Notes under the pieces: generated by a model
What the model was told of the DNA's origin: nothing
Seen by the model: only the letters and a program-made list of their open reading frames with translations
Database searches by the model: none
DNA from: Candidatus Gastranaerophilales bacterium
Lineage (GTDB): Bacteria > Cyanobacteriota > Vampirovibrionia > Gastranaerophilales > Gastranaerophilaceae
DNA: 64,000 nt
Direction of reading: 5' to 3'
NCBI GenBank assembly: GCA_910587055.1
Contig: CAJUKY010000002.1
Coordinates: 1 to 64,000, forward strand
Part shown: piece after piece, positions 34,374 to 44,404 of the stretch
Position numbering within the stretch: the stretch's first letter is position 1
Layout of the letters: each line of letters begins with the position of its first letter
Position numbers and translations under genes: made by a program

Positions 34374-34410
34374 AGCTTTAGTTGAGTGGCATTGCGCATG
34401 CAATAAAGCT
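34374..34410 (+). promoter_or_regulatory. Leader hairpin before the GT2 gene
   Basis: The 7-bp arms AGCTTTA/TAAAGCT (34374-34380 with 34404-34410) enclose a second palindrome, ATTGC-GCAT-GCAAT (34391-34404). It ends 3 bases before the G-rich SD of the GT2 gene, so it could affect ribosome access, or the palindrome could be an operator. Confidence 0.4.
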
Positions 34411-34421
34411 TTGAGGGGGTA

Positions 34422-35732
34422 ATGAAAGATAGAGTTTTTCTGCTTTTAATAATGTGCTTTCTGTTAGCATTTTTAATTATTTTCCAGAATTATTTTGATA
34501 CTTTCTGGGCAATAGTATTTTTGATTGCTTTCATGTCGCTTTATATGCTTTATATGTATATAGCGGTAAAACATCAGAGAAGAAAATTAAGAAAAAATCC
34601 GAATCCTCCGGAAACAGGCTACAGGCCGTTTATTTCAATTATGGTTCCATGTCATAATGAGGAAGATGTTATTGAGGATACGGTTAAAAATATTCTTGAG
34701 GTTGACTATTCGGACTATGAAATTATTTTAATAGATGACAGATCATCCGATTCCACTCCTGAAATAATTGCAAAACTGCAGGAAAAATACGAAAAAGTAA
34801 AAATATTATTAAGAAAAGACGGTGATTTTCCCGGTAAATCGGCAGTTTTAAACGATGCTATGAAAATAGCAAAAGGTGAAGCCATTCTTGTTTTTGATGC
34901 AGATGCCAAAATTAAACCCGATTTTATTAAAAAGATTTTAATAAAACTGGAACCCGATGATGTCGGAGCAGTTCAGGCAAGAAAAACCATTATTAATGCA
35001 AAACAGAATTTTTTGACCGCCTGTCAGTATAATGAATATGTTATGGATACCCATCTGCAGATAGGAAGGGATGCGGTAAGAGGCGCCGTTGAACTTCGCG
35101 GAAACGGTGAAATCATCAAAAGAGAAGCGCTTGTTGATATAAACGGCTGGAATAACGAAACAATAACGGATGACCTTGATATGTCCACAAGACTTCATAT
35201 TAAAGGCTGGGATATCAGATTTGCTCCTGATGCCGTTGTATATGAAGAGGGGGTTGTTACATTCCCTGCAGTTATTAAGCAGAGAAGAAGATGGGTGGAA
35301 GGCTCTATCAGGCGCTATCTTGAATATGCTCCCGATATTCTTTTTACAAAAGATATGACATTAAGAGTCGGGTTTGATTTAATAGCCTATATTTCAGAAT
35401 TCTTACTGCCGTTTTCTCTTGTGTCTGAAATTACAATTCAAGCCTTCCGATTTGTAAAAGGGTATTCTAATGATATTTTATCTTCGCTTGTTCTTGTTAT
35501 CTGCACGGCTGTTTTCTTTGCATCGGGCATGATATACAGCCTTAGAAAATACAGCCACTACGGGTTTTTCAGGGCAATTTATGAAGCTCTTATAACGGCG
35601 GTTTATGTGGTAACAATATGGTTTCCTATTGTATTATTTATAATTTTAAAGATAGTTTTTACAAAAAAAACTATGGACTGGGGAAAAACAGTTCATGGTG
35701 TATCAAATGTCACCCTTAAGGAGACCGTTTAA
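34422..35732 (+). CDS. Processive family 2 glycosyltransferase, membrane
   Basis: This 436-aa protein has two N-terminal membrane helices (about 5-20 and 25-48). The GT-A domain has D residues in LIDDRSSDSTP and FDADAKI, the acceptor-site region and QRRRWVEG, which is the QxxRW motif of processive enzymes. At least three C-terminal helices follow. It resembles BcsA, hyaluronan and poly-GlcNAc synthases. The polymer cannot be named. A GGGGG SD precedes the ATG. It adjoins the murC-murB-ddl-ftsQ cluster, and the murC start overlaps its stop. Confidence 0.82.
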   Translation: MKDRVFLLLIMCFLLAFLIIFQNYFDTFWAIVFLIAFMSLYMLYMYIAVKHQRRKLRKNPNPPETGYRPFISIMVPCHNEEDVIEDTVKNILEVDYSDYEIILIDDRSSDSTPEIIAKLQEKYEKVKILLRKDGDFPGKSAVLNDAMKIAKGEAILVFDADAKIKPDFIKKILIKLEPDDVGAVQARKTIINAKQNFLTACQYNEYVMDTHLQIGRDAVRGAVELRGNGEIIKREALVDINGWNNETITDDLDMSTRLHIKGWDIRFAPDAVVYEEGVVTFPAVIKQRRRWVEGSIRRYLEYAPDILFTKDMTLRVGFDLIAYISEFLLPFSLVSEITIQAFRFVKGYSNDILSSLVLVICTAVFFASGMIYSLRKYSHYGFFRAIYEALITAVYVVTIWFPIVLFIILKIVFTKKTMDWGKTVHGVSNVTLKETV

Positions 35733-37240
35733 TGTCTGCGCTTTTGGATTTATTTAAATCGTTTAACAAACACCATACCTGCAAGAGAAGCTTTGATGGC
35801 ATCAAAAAAGGTGATAAATTCCATTTTATTGCAATGGGCGGTGTGGGGCAGAGTGCTCTTGCAAAAATTCTTGTTAAATCTGGTTATGAAGTCTCAGGCT
35901 CCGATATCAATGATTCAAAATATTTAAAAGAACTAAAAGCCCTCGGTGCAAAGGTTTATATAGGTCATAATGCCGCTAATGTGCCGGATGATTGCTTTGT
36001 TGTTTTATCATCTGCCATAAAAGAAAACAATCCGGAGCTTATAAAGGCAAGGGAACTCGGGTTAACCGTTATTCACCGTTCGGATTTACTGCTTGCCCTC
36101 ACACATGAATTTGCACTTACAATAGGTTTTGCAGGCACTCACGGTAAAACTACAACATCGGGTCTTGCTTCATACCTGCTTGAAAAAGCGGATAAAAAAC
36201 CGGCATATGCGGTAGGCGGCATTATCCCTGAAATTAATACCAATGCAAATGCTTATAAGAATTCTTCAATGTTTATTGCAGAGCTTGATGAAAGCGATGG
36301 TACAATTGTTAAGTATTCTCCGGAAATTCTTGTTATAAATAATCTGGAGGCTGACCATCTTGATTTTTATAAAAACGGGCTGTCTGATGTTCTTGACACT
36401 TTTGAAAAATTGATTTTATCAGAGCCGGATGATGTTAAGATTGTTGCTAATCTTGATGATGCAGGGGTTACAGAGCTTCTTCAAAGGCTTAAAAATACAA
36501 AGTACATTAAAAATATTACAGGCTTTTCTATTGAAAATAACATTGCGGATTTTACGCCTGATATTATTGCTAAAGATATTATTTTTAACGAAACTGGTGC
36601 CGAGTTTGAAGTTATTTATAAAAAGCAGCCGCTCGGGAAAATAAAAACCTCGCTGAAAGGTATTCATAACGTATATAATACCCTTGCGGTCACGGCGGCA
36701 CTTCTTGAGGCAGGGTGCAAGTTTGATGATTTTTCAAAATATGTTTCGGGTTTTACCGGCATGGGGCGCAGGTTTCAAACGGTATTTAAAAATGAAAATT
36801 TTGAAATAATTGATGATTACGCTCACCACCCGAGTGAAATAAAGGCCACTTTAAATGCGGCCTGTGAATACAGGGTAAAGTCCGGGAAAGACAGGGTAAC
36901 GGCTGTTTTTCAGCCGCACAGATACACAAGGCTTAAAGCGCTCTGGGAAGAATTTTTGGAATGCTTTGATAATTGCGATACTCTTGTTGTTCTTGATGTT
37001 TTTAACGCAGGGGATGAATTTGACCCTGAATTTAATTCTGAAAACTTTACAAGGCTTTATAAAGAAAAACACCCTTCAAAAAATGTTTTCTATATTAAAG
37101 GAAAAATTGCAGATATTACCCTTGAATTAAAAGAAAAAATTAAAGATAATAATTCAAAAGATTTAATATTAACACTTGGAGCAGGTGATATTACAAAGCT
37201 CGGTGCTCCTCTCGGAAAAGAGTTATCAAAAGGGAATTAA
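35732..37240 (+). CDS. murC: UDP-N-acetylmuramate--L-alanine ligase MurC
   Basis: This 502-aa enzyme adds L-Ala to UDP-MurNAc. It has the N-terminal Rossmann motif AMGGVGQSALAKIL, the ATP P-loop GTHGKTTTSGLAS, the DESDGTIVKY segment, NLEADHLDFY and DDYAHHPSEI. Length is typical. It overlaps the GT2 stop by one base. Confidence 0.95.
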   Translation: MSALLDLFKSFNKHHTCKRSFDGIKKGDKFHFIAMGGVGQSALAKILVKSGYEVSGSDINDSKYLKELKALGAKVYIGHNAANVPDDCFVVLSSAIKENNPELIKARELGLTVIHRSDLLLALTHEFALTIGFAGTHGKTTTSGLASYLLEKADKKPAYAVGGIIPEINTNANAYKNSSMFIAELDESDGTIVKYSPEILVINNLEADHLDFYKNGLSDVLDTFEKLILSEPDDVKIVANLDDAGVTELLQRLKNTKYIKNITGFSIENNIADFTPDIIAKDIIFNETGAEFEVIYKKQPLGKIKTSLKGIHNVYNTLAVTAALLEAGCKFDDFSKYVSGFTGMGRRFQTVFKNENFEIIDDYAHHPSEIKATLNAACEYRVKSGKDRVTAVFQPHRYTRLKALWEEFLECFDNCDTLVVLDVFNAGDEFDPEFNSENFTRLYKEKHPSKNVFYIKGKIADITLELKEKIKDNNSKDLILTLGAGDITKLGAPLGKELSKGN

Positions 37241-37261
37241 AGGAAATTAAAAGGAAGATTT

Positions 37262-38188
37262 ATGAAAGAAATTGAACACAGAATAAATTATAATTTAAAG
37301 CCCTTTAATACGCTTAGAATCTCCTCTGTAGCAGATGATGTTTACTTGCCGAAGACTATGGATGAAATCAAGCTTTTGCTTGCAAATCTCAGCAATCCCG
37401 TAATTGTCGGCAACGGTTCAAATATTCTTTTTTCATCCTCAGGGGTTAAAAGGCCGGTAATTGTTACCAGACATCTTGATAAAGTTATTGTAAACCCCCC
37501 TTGTATTGAAGTGCAGGCCGGTGTTTCCACAATTAAACTCTCAAATATGGCTTTTGAATTAAGATTATCCGGGTTTGAGTTTTTATCAGGACTTCCCGCC
37601 ACCCTCGGCGGTGCGGTTGCAATGAATGCAGGGGCTAATGCTCAGGCGATTTCGGATTATTTTGTATCTGCCAAGGTGTATGATACAAATGAGGATAAAA
37701 TTATTGAGTTGTCGCGCGATGAAATGGAATTTTCTTACAGAAGTTCACTTTTAAAAAGAAATCCCGACAGATATGTGCTTCTTTCGGCTAAATTTGAACT
37801 TGTTCAATCAGACAGCTATACTGCAATTAAACAGTTAATGGATGAAGCCGTTGAAAAGCGTAAAAAAAGCCAGCCCGGTTTAAATGAACCCAATATAGGA
37901 TGTGCTTTTAAAAATCCTGTTAAAGACGGTCAGACGCTTTCAGCCGGAAAATTGATTGATGAAACAGGTTTAAAAGGACATCTTGTAGGCGGTGCAATGG
38001 TTTATTTTAATCACGCAAATTTTATTATTAATTTTAATGAAGCAACAAGTATGGATTATATAAACCTTATGCGCGAAATGCAAAGGCTTGTTTTTGATAA
38101 ATTTGATATTATGCTGGAGCCTGAAGTTGTATATATAGGCTCTGATAAAAAGGAAACCGAATTATGGAATACACTTGTAAAGGGTTAA
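37262..38188 (+). CDS. murB: UDP-N-acetylenolpyruvoylglucosamine reductase MurB
   Basis: This 308-aa flavoprotein reduces UDP-GlcNAc-enolpyruvate to UDP-MurNAc. Motifs are VGNGSNILF, SGLPATLGGAVAMNAGA, FSYRSSLLKR, NIGCAFKNP and the C-terminal LEPEVVYIG. Its 3' end overlaps ddl by 25 bp in another frame. The SD is AAGGAAG. Confidence 0.95.
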   Translation: MKEIEHRINYNLKPFNTLRISSVADDVYLPKTMDEIKLLLANLSNPVIVGNGSNILFSSSGVKRPVIVTRHLDKVIVNPPCIEVQAGVSTIKLSNMAFELRLSGFEFLSGLPATLGGAVAMNAGANAQAISDYFVSAKVYDTNEDKIIELSRDEMEFSYRSSLLKRNPDRYVLLSAKFELVQSDSYTAIKQLMDEAVEKRKKSQPGLNEPNIGCAFKNPVKDGQTLSAGKLIDETGLKGHLVGGAMVYFNHANFIINFNEATSMDYINLMREMQRLVFDKFDIMLEPEVVYIGSDKKETELWNTLVKG

Positions 38189-39126
38189 TAAATAAAAACG
38201 CTAAAATTGCCGTGCTTTGCGGAGGTATGTCAAATGAGAGAGAAGTTTCTCTTCGAAGCGGCGTAAATGTTTTAAATGCATTGAAGAATTTAGGGTATCA
38301 TAACTCGGAAATTGTTGATGTTGATAAAAATATCGCACAGACACTGAAAAACGGTGCTTATGAATATGCCTATAATACACTCCATGGAAAATACGGTGAA
38401 GACGGCTGTATTCAGGGTGTACTTGAAATTCTCGGCATTAAATACACAGGCTGCAAAGTAAAATCAAGCGCCATTTGTATGGATAAAGAGATGACGAAAA
38501 ATATCCTTGATAAAGCGGGGCTTAATATTATAAAATCCGCCTGCATCCGCTACAGCGAAAATCTTGATATTGAAAAGGCTGTTGAGGGGCTGAATTTTCC
38601 ACTTATGGTAAAACCTTCCGCAGAAGGTTCAAGTATCGGCATGAGCAAGGTTGATAACATTGAAGAATTAAAGGAAGCACTTAAAGTTGCTCAAAAATCC
38701 GATAAAAAAATTCTTCTTGAAGAATATTTGCAAGGAACCAGTATAACCGTAGGTGTTTTAGAGGATGTTGAAAAAAATGAAATTTTTGCAACACCTATTC
38801 TTGAATTTAAAACAAAAACCCTCTGGTATGATTTTGAGGCAAAATATACAGAAGGTATGACGGAATTTATCCTCCCTGCCAATTTAAATGAAAAACTTAC
38901 AAAAGAAATTCAAAAGATGGCTGTAGATGCACATAAAGCCTGTGACTGCACGGGTGTATCCAGGGTTGATTTTTTGGTTTATAATGATATTCCGTATGTT
39001 TTAGAGATAAATACAAACCCCGGCATGACCGATTTATCGGATCTTCCTGCTCAGGCACGTGCTATGGGTATAGATTATGATAATCTTGTTCAGCTTGTTT
39101 TAAATACCGCTCTTATTGAATCATAA
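38164..39126 (+). CDS. ddl: D-alanine--D-alanine ligase
   Basis: This 320-aa ATP-grasp ligase has CGGMSNEREVSLRSG, HGKYGEDGCIQGVLEILG, the KPSAEGSSIGMSKV ATP-binding region, and EINTNPGMTDLS at the metal site. It starts at an ATG 25 bp inside murB. An alternative later start is possible, but the family N-terminus begins about ten residues in, which fits. Confidence 0.93.
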   Translation: MEYTCKGLINKNAKIAVLCGGMSNEREVSLRSGVNVLNALKNLGYHNSEIVDVDKNIAQTLKNGAYEYAYNTLHGKYGEDGCIQGVLEILGIKYTGCKVKSSAICMDKEMTKNILDKAGLNIIKSACIRYSENLDIEKAVEGLNFPLMVKPSAEGSSIGMSKVDNIEELKEALKVAQKSDKKILLEEYLQGTSITVGVLEDVEKNEIFATPILEFKTKTLWYDFEAKYTEGMTEFILPANLNEKLTKEIQKMAVDAHKACDCTGVSRVDFLVYNDIPYVLEINTNPGMTDLSDLPAQARAMGIDYDNLVQLVLNTALIES

Positions 39127-39134
39127 AACAATAA

Positions 39135-40145
39135 ATGATAAATAATAATAACGAACAACAGCAATATTATTACAGAAGAAAGCTCCGCGCCAATAAAATG
39201 CGGCGCAGAATTATTTCGACAAAAAATTTAATCAGAAATTTTAGAGCCCTTCTTCGTGTAAGTTTAATTTTTGCCTTTATTTATTTTGGCATCTGGGTTT
39301 TAAAACTTCCTCAATGGTTTGTGGATAGAGATTTGCTCAGGGTTGTGGATGAATCTGTCGTAAAAATTGAGGGCAATTTGATTGCGCCGAAATATAAAAT
39401 CGTTGATCTTATAAAACAGACAGAACTTCCCAATACTCAGGTATTTAGGCTTGATACAAGAGAATTGGAAAAAAATATAGCGCAACTGCAGCCTATTAAA
39501 AAGGTTTATGTCAGAAGATACTGGTTCCCGGGGCGTCTGAATATTCTTGTGGAAGAGCGCACACCCGTTTTTTTAATAGCGCCTAATCTGCAAACAGAGC
39601 CGATTTCGGCCATAACCGAAGACGGTGTTTTTATAGACAGAGAATACATGCCGATTCCCGCAAAATTCGGTGCGACAAAAATCTTAACATACGGACTTGC
39701 AGGAGATGATTATGAACATTGGGATAAAAAGCGTGTTGATGAAATTTTAAAATTAATAAAAACCATTGAAGCTTATTCAAAACAGGATGTTAAATATGTC
39801 GATTTAAGAAACCCTAAAGATGTCTATGTTCAAATCGGCGACAGAGGTTATAATATAATGCTCCGTCTCGGTGAAATAAATGAATCAATTTATAACAGAA
39901 CCAAATGGATTGCGACAATTCTTCCCGAAGCGCAGAGCAAATACGGTACAAAAATTAAATATATTGATTTAAGATGGGAAGATGCCCGTTATATCAAGCT
40001 TGATAACAATAAAAAACACGTTGAAGGAAATTCAAAGCGCGATTTTTCGGAAGGTGAAGAAAGCCTTAATGAAGAAACAAAACCGAATGGTGATACAAAA
40101 CCTGATGATGGTACCGGCGCAGATGAGAATAATCCGCCGCAATAG
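39135..40145 (+). CDS. ftsQ: FtsQ-type cell division protein with POTRA domain
   Basis: This 336-aa protein has a basic N-terminal cytoplasmic segment and one membrane helix (about 39-57). A POTRA domain (VVKIEGNLIAPKYKIVDLIKQ, then LDTRELEKNIAQLQPIKKVYVRRYWPGRL-like) and a FtsQ/DivIB C-terminal domain follow. The last 45 residues are a charged disordered tail. Position after murB-ddl matches dcw clusters. ftsA and ftsZ do not follow here. Confidence 0.8.
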   Translation: MINNNNEQQQYYYRRKLRANKMRRRIISTKNLIRNFRALLRVSLIFAFIYFGIWVLKLPQWFVDRDLLRVVDESVVKIEGNLIAPKYKIVDLIKQTELPNTQVFRLDTRELEKNIAQLQPIKKVYVRRYWFPGRLNILVEERTPVFLIAPNLQTEPISAITEDGVFIDREYMPIPAKFGATKILTYGLAGDDYEHWDKKRVDEILKLIKTIEAYSKQDVKYVDLRNPKDVYVQIGDRGYNIMLRLGEINESIYNRTKWIATILPEAQSKYGTKIKYIDLRWEDARYIKLDNNKKHVEGNSKRDFSEGEESLNEETKPNGDTKPDDGTGADENNPPQ

Positions 40146-40155
40146 CGGCTAAATA

Positions 40156-41382
40156 TTAATTAAAGGCGCTTAATACCATAGCTCTAATATTTTCATTTTG
40201 TAATTTGTCTAAAATTTCATCCCTGTTAAGTTTTTGAAGTTCGCCAAATACCTTTAAAACCTTTACCCCTTCTGCAACAACATCCTCATACTCTGCTGTA
40301 TTAACAATATTTATAATGTCTTGTGCGAATTCCTTTTTGCCGTAATTCAATATAACATCGTATGCTTCAAGCACTCTTTCTTTATCATCAGACTTTAATT
40401 CTTCTTCAAGATTTTTAAATAAATCAGTCTGTAATGTGTTTAAAAATTCGCTGATTGCTGCTATTTCTTTTTTAACATCTTTGCTTAAATCAAACGTGTA
40501 GATATCTTCTTTTGAAATTAAATTAAACTTGCATTTTGCTTTTAAAAGAAGCCTTTTTATGTATGATTCCGGCAAATTATTGTCTGCAGTTTCTTTTGAT
40601 AAAAATTTTATAAATTTAAAAATTTCAAAATCAAAAACGGTATCAAGAGAAATTTCTTCAGGATATGCACTCAAAATGATGTCAAAAATTTTTGCAGCCT
40701 TATCGGGTGCGCTATCTTCAATAATTTCATCAAAACTTTTTAAATATAAAATGTTTGATGCCGCAAACCCTTTCATATATGTATTTTCAAGGTAATCATA
40801 AAGCGCATTAAAAGCCTTTTTATTTCCGTATGAAACAAGAAAATTTACATATTTATATTTTTCAAAATCATCGCAATCACTTTGGATTACCACAACTGCC
40901 TTATTATAAACCTCTCTGTCGTGAAATTTTGCAAGCGTCCTTGCAGCGTTTTGTGCGAGCGGTTCAAAATCCGAAAAAGCATATTTCCTTAAGTTTTCAA
41001 GTGCAAGCGGGTCATTAATATAGTAAAAATATCCTGCGGAATATGTTTTTTCTTCATTAGTTCCTGTTTCAAGAATTTCTAAAATTCTGTCGGTTAAATC
41101 TTCATCTGCAAATTTTATCCATGTCCTTATTATAAAATCTTCAAAATCAGAATTGTAAATTTTTATGAATTTAAATATATTCTCAAAATTTTCAAAATTA
41201 ACGGCATTATGCAATCTTTCGTTGATTTTTTCTTTAATAAAATCAAATAAAAATTCTGATTTATCGCATAATTTTATGAAAGATTCAATCTCTGCGCCGT
41301 TTATAATTCTCTGCGCCGCAACGTTTGCAGTGTTATTATCTTTTGATATTAAATCATTTAAATTTTTGTTTCCTAAATCCAT
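40156..41382 (-). CDS. HEAT-like repeat protein, unknown function
   Basis: This 408-aa all-helical protein has repeat-like units (EEKTYSAGYFYYINDPLALENLRKYAF; SDFEPLAQNAARTLAKFHDREVY) that suggest HEAT/ARM repeats. I choose the ATG at 41382. The TTG at 41409 would extend it through a TATAAT-containing stretch, and neither start has an SD. It interrupts the link between the cell-wall cluster and pyrH and runs opposite to both. Confidence 0.6.
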   Translation of the reverse strand: MDLGNKNLNDLISKDNNTANVAAQRIINGAEIESFIKLCDKSEFLFDFIKEKINERLHNAVNFENFENIFKFIKIYNSDFEDFIIRTWIKFADEDLTDRILEILETGTNEEKTYSAGYFYYINDPLALENLRKYAFSDFEPLAQNAARTLAKFHDREVYNKAVVVIQSDCDDFEKYKYVNFLVSYGNKKAFNALYDYLENTYMKGFAASNILYLKSFDEIIEDSAPDKAAKIFDIILSAYPEEISLDTVFDFEIFKFIKFLSKETADNNLPESYIKRLLLKAKCKFNLISKEDIYTFDLSKDVKKEIAAISEFLNTLQTDLFKNLEEELKSDDKERVLEAYDVILNYGKKEFAQDIINIVNTAEYEDVVAEGVKVLKVFGELQKLNRDEILDKLQNENIRAMVLSAFN

Positions 41383-41425
41383 AATTATATTATACAAAAT
41401 ATTATGCAAGGCGGCTATTTTTTAG

Positions 41426-41431
41426 TATAAT
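41426..41431 (+). promoter_or_regulatory. Putative -10 element for pyrH
   Basis: TATAAT at 41426-41431 lies 34 bp before the pyrH start. The -35 is poor. Confidence 0.35.
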
Positions 41432-41465
41432 AAACATAAATTGAGTTTGAATAAAGTGTTATGGT

Positions 41466-42188
41466 ATGAAAAAAGAATTAAAATATAAAAAGATTTTACT
41501 CAAAATCAGCGGAGAAGCGCTTTTAGGGGAACAGGAATTTGGAATTGATCCAAAACCCGTTGAAATGATAGCAAATGAGATTAAAAAAGCGCATGATTTA
41601 GGGGTGCAGATTGCTATAGTTGTCGGCGGCGGAAATATTTTCAGAGGAATGAAAAATTCTTCAAAGCTTGGAATGGACAGGGCCTCAGGTGATTACGTGG
41701 GCATGCTTGCAACGGTTATGAATGCTATCGCTCTTCAATCGGAATTGAGAAAAATCGGTGTATCCTGCCGTGTTCAATCCGCTATTACAATGAATAAAAT
41801 AGCTGAACCGTATATCAGGTTTAAAGCTATCCGTCACCTTGAAAAAAACCGCGTGGTTATTTTTGCGGCAGGTACGGGAAACCCGTTCTTTACAACGGAT
41901 ACTGCAGCAGCTTTAAGGGCAGCTGAAATCGGCGCTGAAGCAATGCTTATGGCAAAAAATGGTGTGGACGGTGTTTATTCCGATGACCCGAGAACCAACC
42001 CTGAAGCTGTTAAATACGATAAAATATCTTATGATGATGTGATTATAAAAGGCTTAAAGGTAATGGATCAAACCAGCTGTTCATTATGTAAGCAAAATAA
42101 AATACCCATTGTGGTATTTGATTTTGCGCTTAAAGACAGCATAATAAAAATCTTAGATAATGAAAAAGTCGGCACACTGGTAGATTAA
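41466..42188 (+). CDS. pyrH: UMP kinase PyrH
   Basis: This 240-aa kinase phosphorylates UMP. Motifs are [51 protein letters not shown] (split motif) and the [15 protein letters not shown] loop. It is followed by frr 26 bp on, in the conserved pyrH-frr order. The nearest ATG upstream is out of frame and ends at once, so 41466 is the start. Confidence 0.95.
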   Translation: MKKELKYKKILLKISGEALLGEQEFGIDPKPVEMIANEIKKAHDLGVQIAIVVGGGNIFRGMKNSSKLGMDRASGDYVGMLATVMNAIALQSELRKIGVSCRVQSAITMNKIAEPYIRFKAIRHLEKNRVVIFAAGTGNPFFTTDTAAALRAAEIGAEAMLMAKNGVDGVYSDDPRTNPEAVKYDKISYDDVIIKGLKVMDQTSCSLCKQNKIPIVVFDFALKDSIIKILDNEKVGTLVD

Positions 42189-42214
42189 TTAAAATAAATT
42201 TAAGGAGAATATAA

Positions 42215-42775
42215 ATGAGTACAGACGAAATCAAAAAACAGGGCGCGGAAAAAATGGAAAAATGCATTTCCCAGCTTAAAAAAGAACTTACTACGATAAG
42301 AACAGGCAGAGCAAATCCGCTTATTTTGGATAAAGTTCTTGTTGATTATTACGGTGCGCCTACAAAATTAAACCAGTTATCACAGGTGTCTGTACAGGAT
42401 GGTACAACCCTTGTTATCACTCCTTTTGATAAAACCATTGTAAAAGAAATTGAAAAAGCTTTAATTAAAGCTGATTTAGGAATTACTCCAAATTCCGACG
42501 GTATTGTTGTTCGTCTTATCTTCCCGCCTTTGACGGCAGACAGAAGAAAAGAACTGTCAAAAGAAGTTAAGGCAATCGGTGAAACTGCAAAAGTTGCAAT
42601 AAGAAATGTACGCCGCGATCTGGGCGATGAAGTTAAAAAAGCCGAAAAGGCTGAAAATCTTCCGGAAGATGCGGTGCGTGATGCACAGGATTCTGTTCAA
42701 AAATTAACCGATAAATATATTAAAATTATTGATGAAACAGTGTCTGAAAAAGAAAAAGAGGTTATGACCGTTTAA
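42215..42775 (+). CDS. frr: Ribosome recycling factor
   Basis: This 186-aa factor splits post-termination ribosomes with EF-G. The diagnostic TIRTGRANPLILDKVLVDYYGAPT and NVRRDLGDEVKKAEK segments are present. The SD AAGGAG is strong. cdsA starts two bases past its stop. Confidence 0.96.
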   Translation: MSTDEIKKQGAEKMEKCISQLKKELTTIRTGRANPLILDKVLVDYYGAPTKLNQLSQVSVQDGTTLVITPFDKTIVKEIEKALIKADLGITPNSDGIVVRLIFPPLTADRRKELSKEVKAIGETAKVAIRNVRRDLGDEVKKAEKAENLPEDAVRDAQDSVQKLTDKYIKIIDETVSEKEKEVMTV

Positions 42776-42777
42776 TT

Positions 42778-43683
42778 ATGGAAAATTCAAATGATGAATT
42801 TAATAAGAAAAACAGGCTTACAAGATTTGTAACCGGTTTTATAATCTCTATGGTGGCGCTTGTTTGCTTTTTATCGGGCGGCATACCCCTGTTTTGTTTT
42901 TTGATGGTTGTACTGTTTCTTGCTTCAAGAGAGTATGTGCAGATTTTAAGAAACAAAGGTTTTCATCCGAGCCTTTCTTTAATATGTGCAACAAGTCTTG
43001 TATTCGGGCTCTTAATATTCTTTAGAAGATTTGACCTTGTACCGTGCGTATTGTCTTTTGCAATTATGGCGTCATTTTTAATCGTACTCTTTATGGGCAG
43101 ACAGCCTTATATTGCAAATGTTGCGACAACGGCGCTCGGGTTTATGTACGGAGGCTGGCTCCCCTGCCATATTCTTTTATTGAGGCAGATGGGCTCGGAT
43201 AGCGTTAATTTGTTTATTTCGGGGGTAGATGACGGCCTTTATCTTCTTTTATATGTATTTTTAATTGTTGTTGCAACGGATATAGGCGCCTATTATTTCG
43301 GTTCAAAATTCGGAAAAACCCAGCTTTCAAAGGTTATAAGCCCTAAAAAAACCGTTGAAGGAGCAATCGGCGGCGGAATTTTTGCCGTATTTGTCGCAGG
43401 TGTATTTTCTGTATTTTATTCTAATCTAACCTTATTTGAAGCACTTGTGGGTGGTATTTTAATTACTGTTTTTGCACAGCTCGGTGATTTATCCGAATCC
43501 TTGATTAAAAGAGATGCAGGCGTAAAAGATTCCAGTAATATTCTGCCCGGACACGGCGGCTTATTGGATAGAACAGATTCTTACGTGTTTGCTCTTCCTG
43601 TTGCTTATTATTATCTGGCCTGTTTTACGGGCGGAAATAATATAATTGTTGATTTTATAACATACATTGCAAAGGGTGTATAA
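42778..43683 (+). CDS. cdsA: Phosphatidate cytidylyltransferase CdsA
   Basis: This 301-aa integral membrane enzyme makes CDP-diacylglycerol from phosphatidate and CTP. It has multiple hydrophobic helices and the C-terminal signature GDLSESLIKRDAGVKDSSNILPGHGG (split motif) with LLDRTDS. It is coupled to frr. Confidence 0.92.
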   Translation: MENSNDEFNKKNRLTRFVTGFIISMVALVCFLSGGIPLFCFLMVVLFLASREYVQILRNKGFHPSLSLICATSLVFGLLIFFRRFDLVPCVLSFAIMASFLIVLFMGRQPYIANVATTALGFMYGGWLPCHILLLRQMGSDSVNLFISGVDDGLYLLLYVFLIVVATDIGAYYFGSKFGKTQLSKVISPKKTVEGAIGGGIFAVFVAGVFSVFYSNLTLFEALVGGILITVFAQLGDLSESLIKRDAGVKDSSNILPGHGGLLDRTDSYVFALPVAYYYLACFTGGNNIIVDFITYIAKGV

Positions 43684-43687
43684 GATA

Positions 43688-44404
43688 ATGAATATTTCAC
43701 CCGAAAGAAGAGAAGAATTAAGCTGTTTTTTGAAGAAATTCGGCCTCTGTTTTGATGATTATGAAATTTTAAACCGTGCTTTTGTGCATACATCTTACAC
43801 AAATGAAAATAATTTAAATGTATCCGAATCGTATGAAAGACTTGAATTTCTCGGAGATGCCGTTTTAAAAATTGCAATCAGCGATTTTTTATTTAAAAAA
43901 TTTCCGGAACAAAATGAAGGCGAACTTACAAAACAAAGAGCATGGATAGTTTCGGATAAAGAACTTGCAGTGCTTGCCAGAAAATGCAATATGGATAAGC
44001 TTGTTATCCTGGGGAAAAATGAAGAGTCTTTAAACGGCAGACAGAAATCTTCAATTTTGGCATGTGCTTTTGAGGCCTTTTTGGGTGCGATTTATCTTGA
44101 GTATAAACAGCTCGGGCTAAAGGCTGTGTATGATTTTTTAATTGATAATTTTGAAGATGATATACTGAATTCAAAATTTAATAATTATAAGGCAATTTTA
44201 CAGGAATACACCCAGAGTCAAAACCATAAACTGCCTGTTTATAAAATTCTGGATGAATTCGGCATGGCACATGATAAAACATATGTGATGGGTGTTTATT
44301 ACAACGATGTTTTAATGGCGCAGGGTGAAGGCAAATCCAAAAAAGATGCCGAGCAGATTGCAGCAAAGCTTGCGCTGGAATTTTTAAAAGTGGAGATAAG
44401 TTAA
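43688..44404 (+). CDS. rnc: Ribonuclease III
   Basis: This 238-aa dsRNA endonuclease has the catalytic signature YERLEFLGDAVLKI, Asp and Glu metal ligands at the second site (AFEAFLGAIYLE), and a C-terminal dsRNA-binding domain (NYKAILQEYTQSQNH...GKSKKDAEQIAAKLAL). I start at the ATG at 43688, just past the cdsA stop. A TTG at 43667 within cdsA is also in frame. Confidence 0.93.
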   Translation: MNISPERREELSCFLKKFGLCFDDYEILNRAFVHTSYTNENNLNVSESYERLEFLGDAVLKIAISDFLFKKFPEQNEGELTKQRAWIVSDKELAVLARKCNMDKLVILGKNEESLNGRQKSSILACAFEAFLGAIYLEYKQLGLKAVYDFLIDNFEDDILNSKFNNYKAILQEYTQSQNHKLPVYKILDEFGMAHDKTYVMGVYYNDVLMAQGEGKSKKDAEQIAAKLALEFLKVEIS

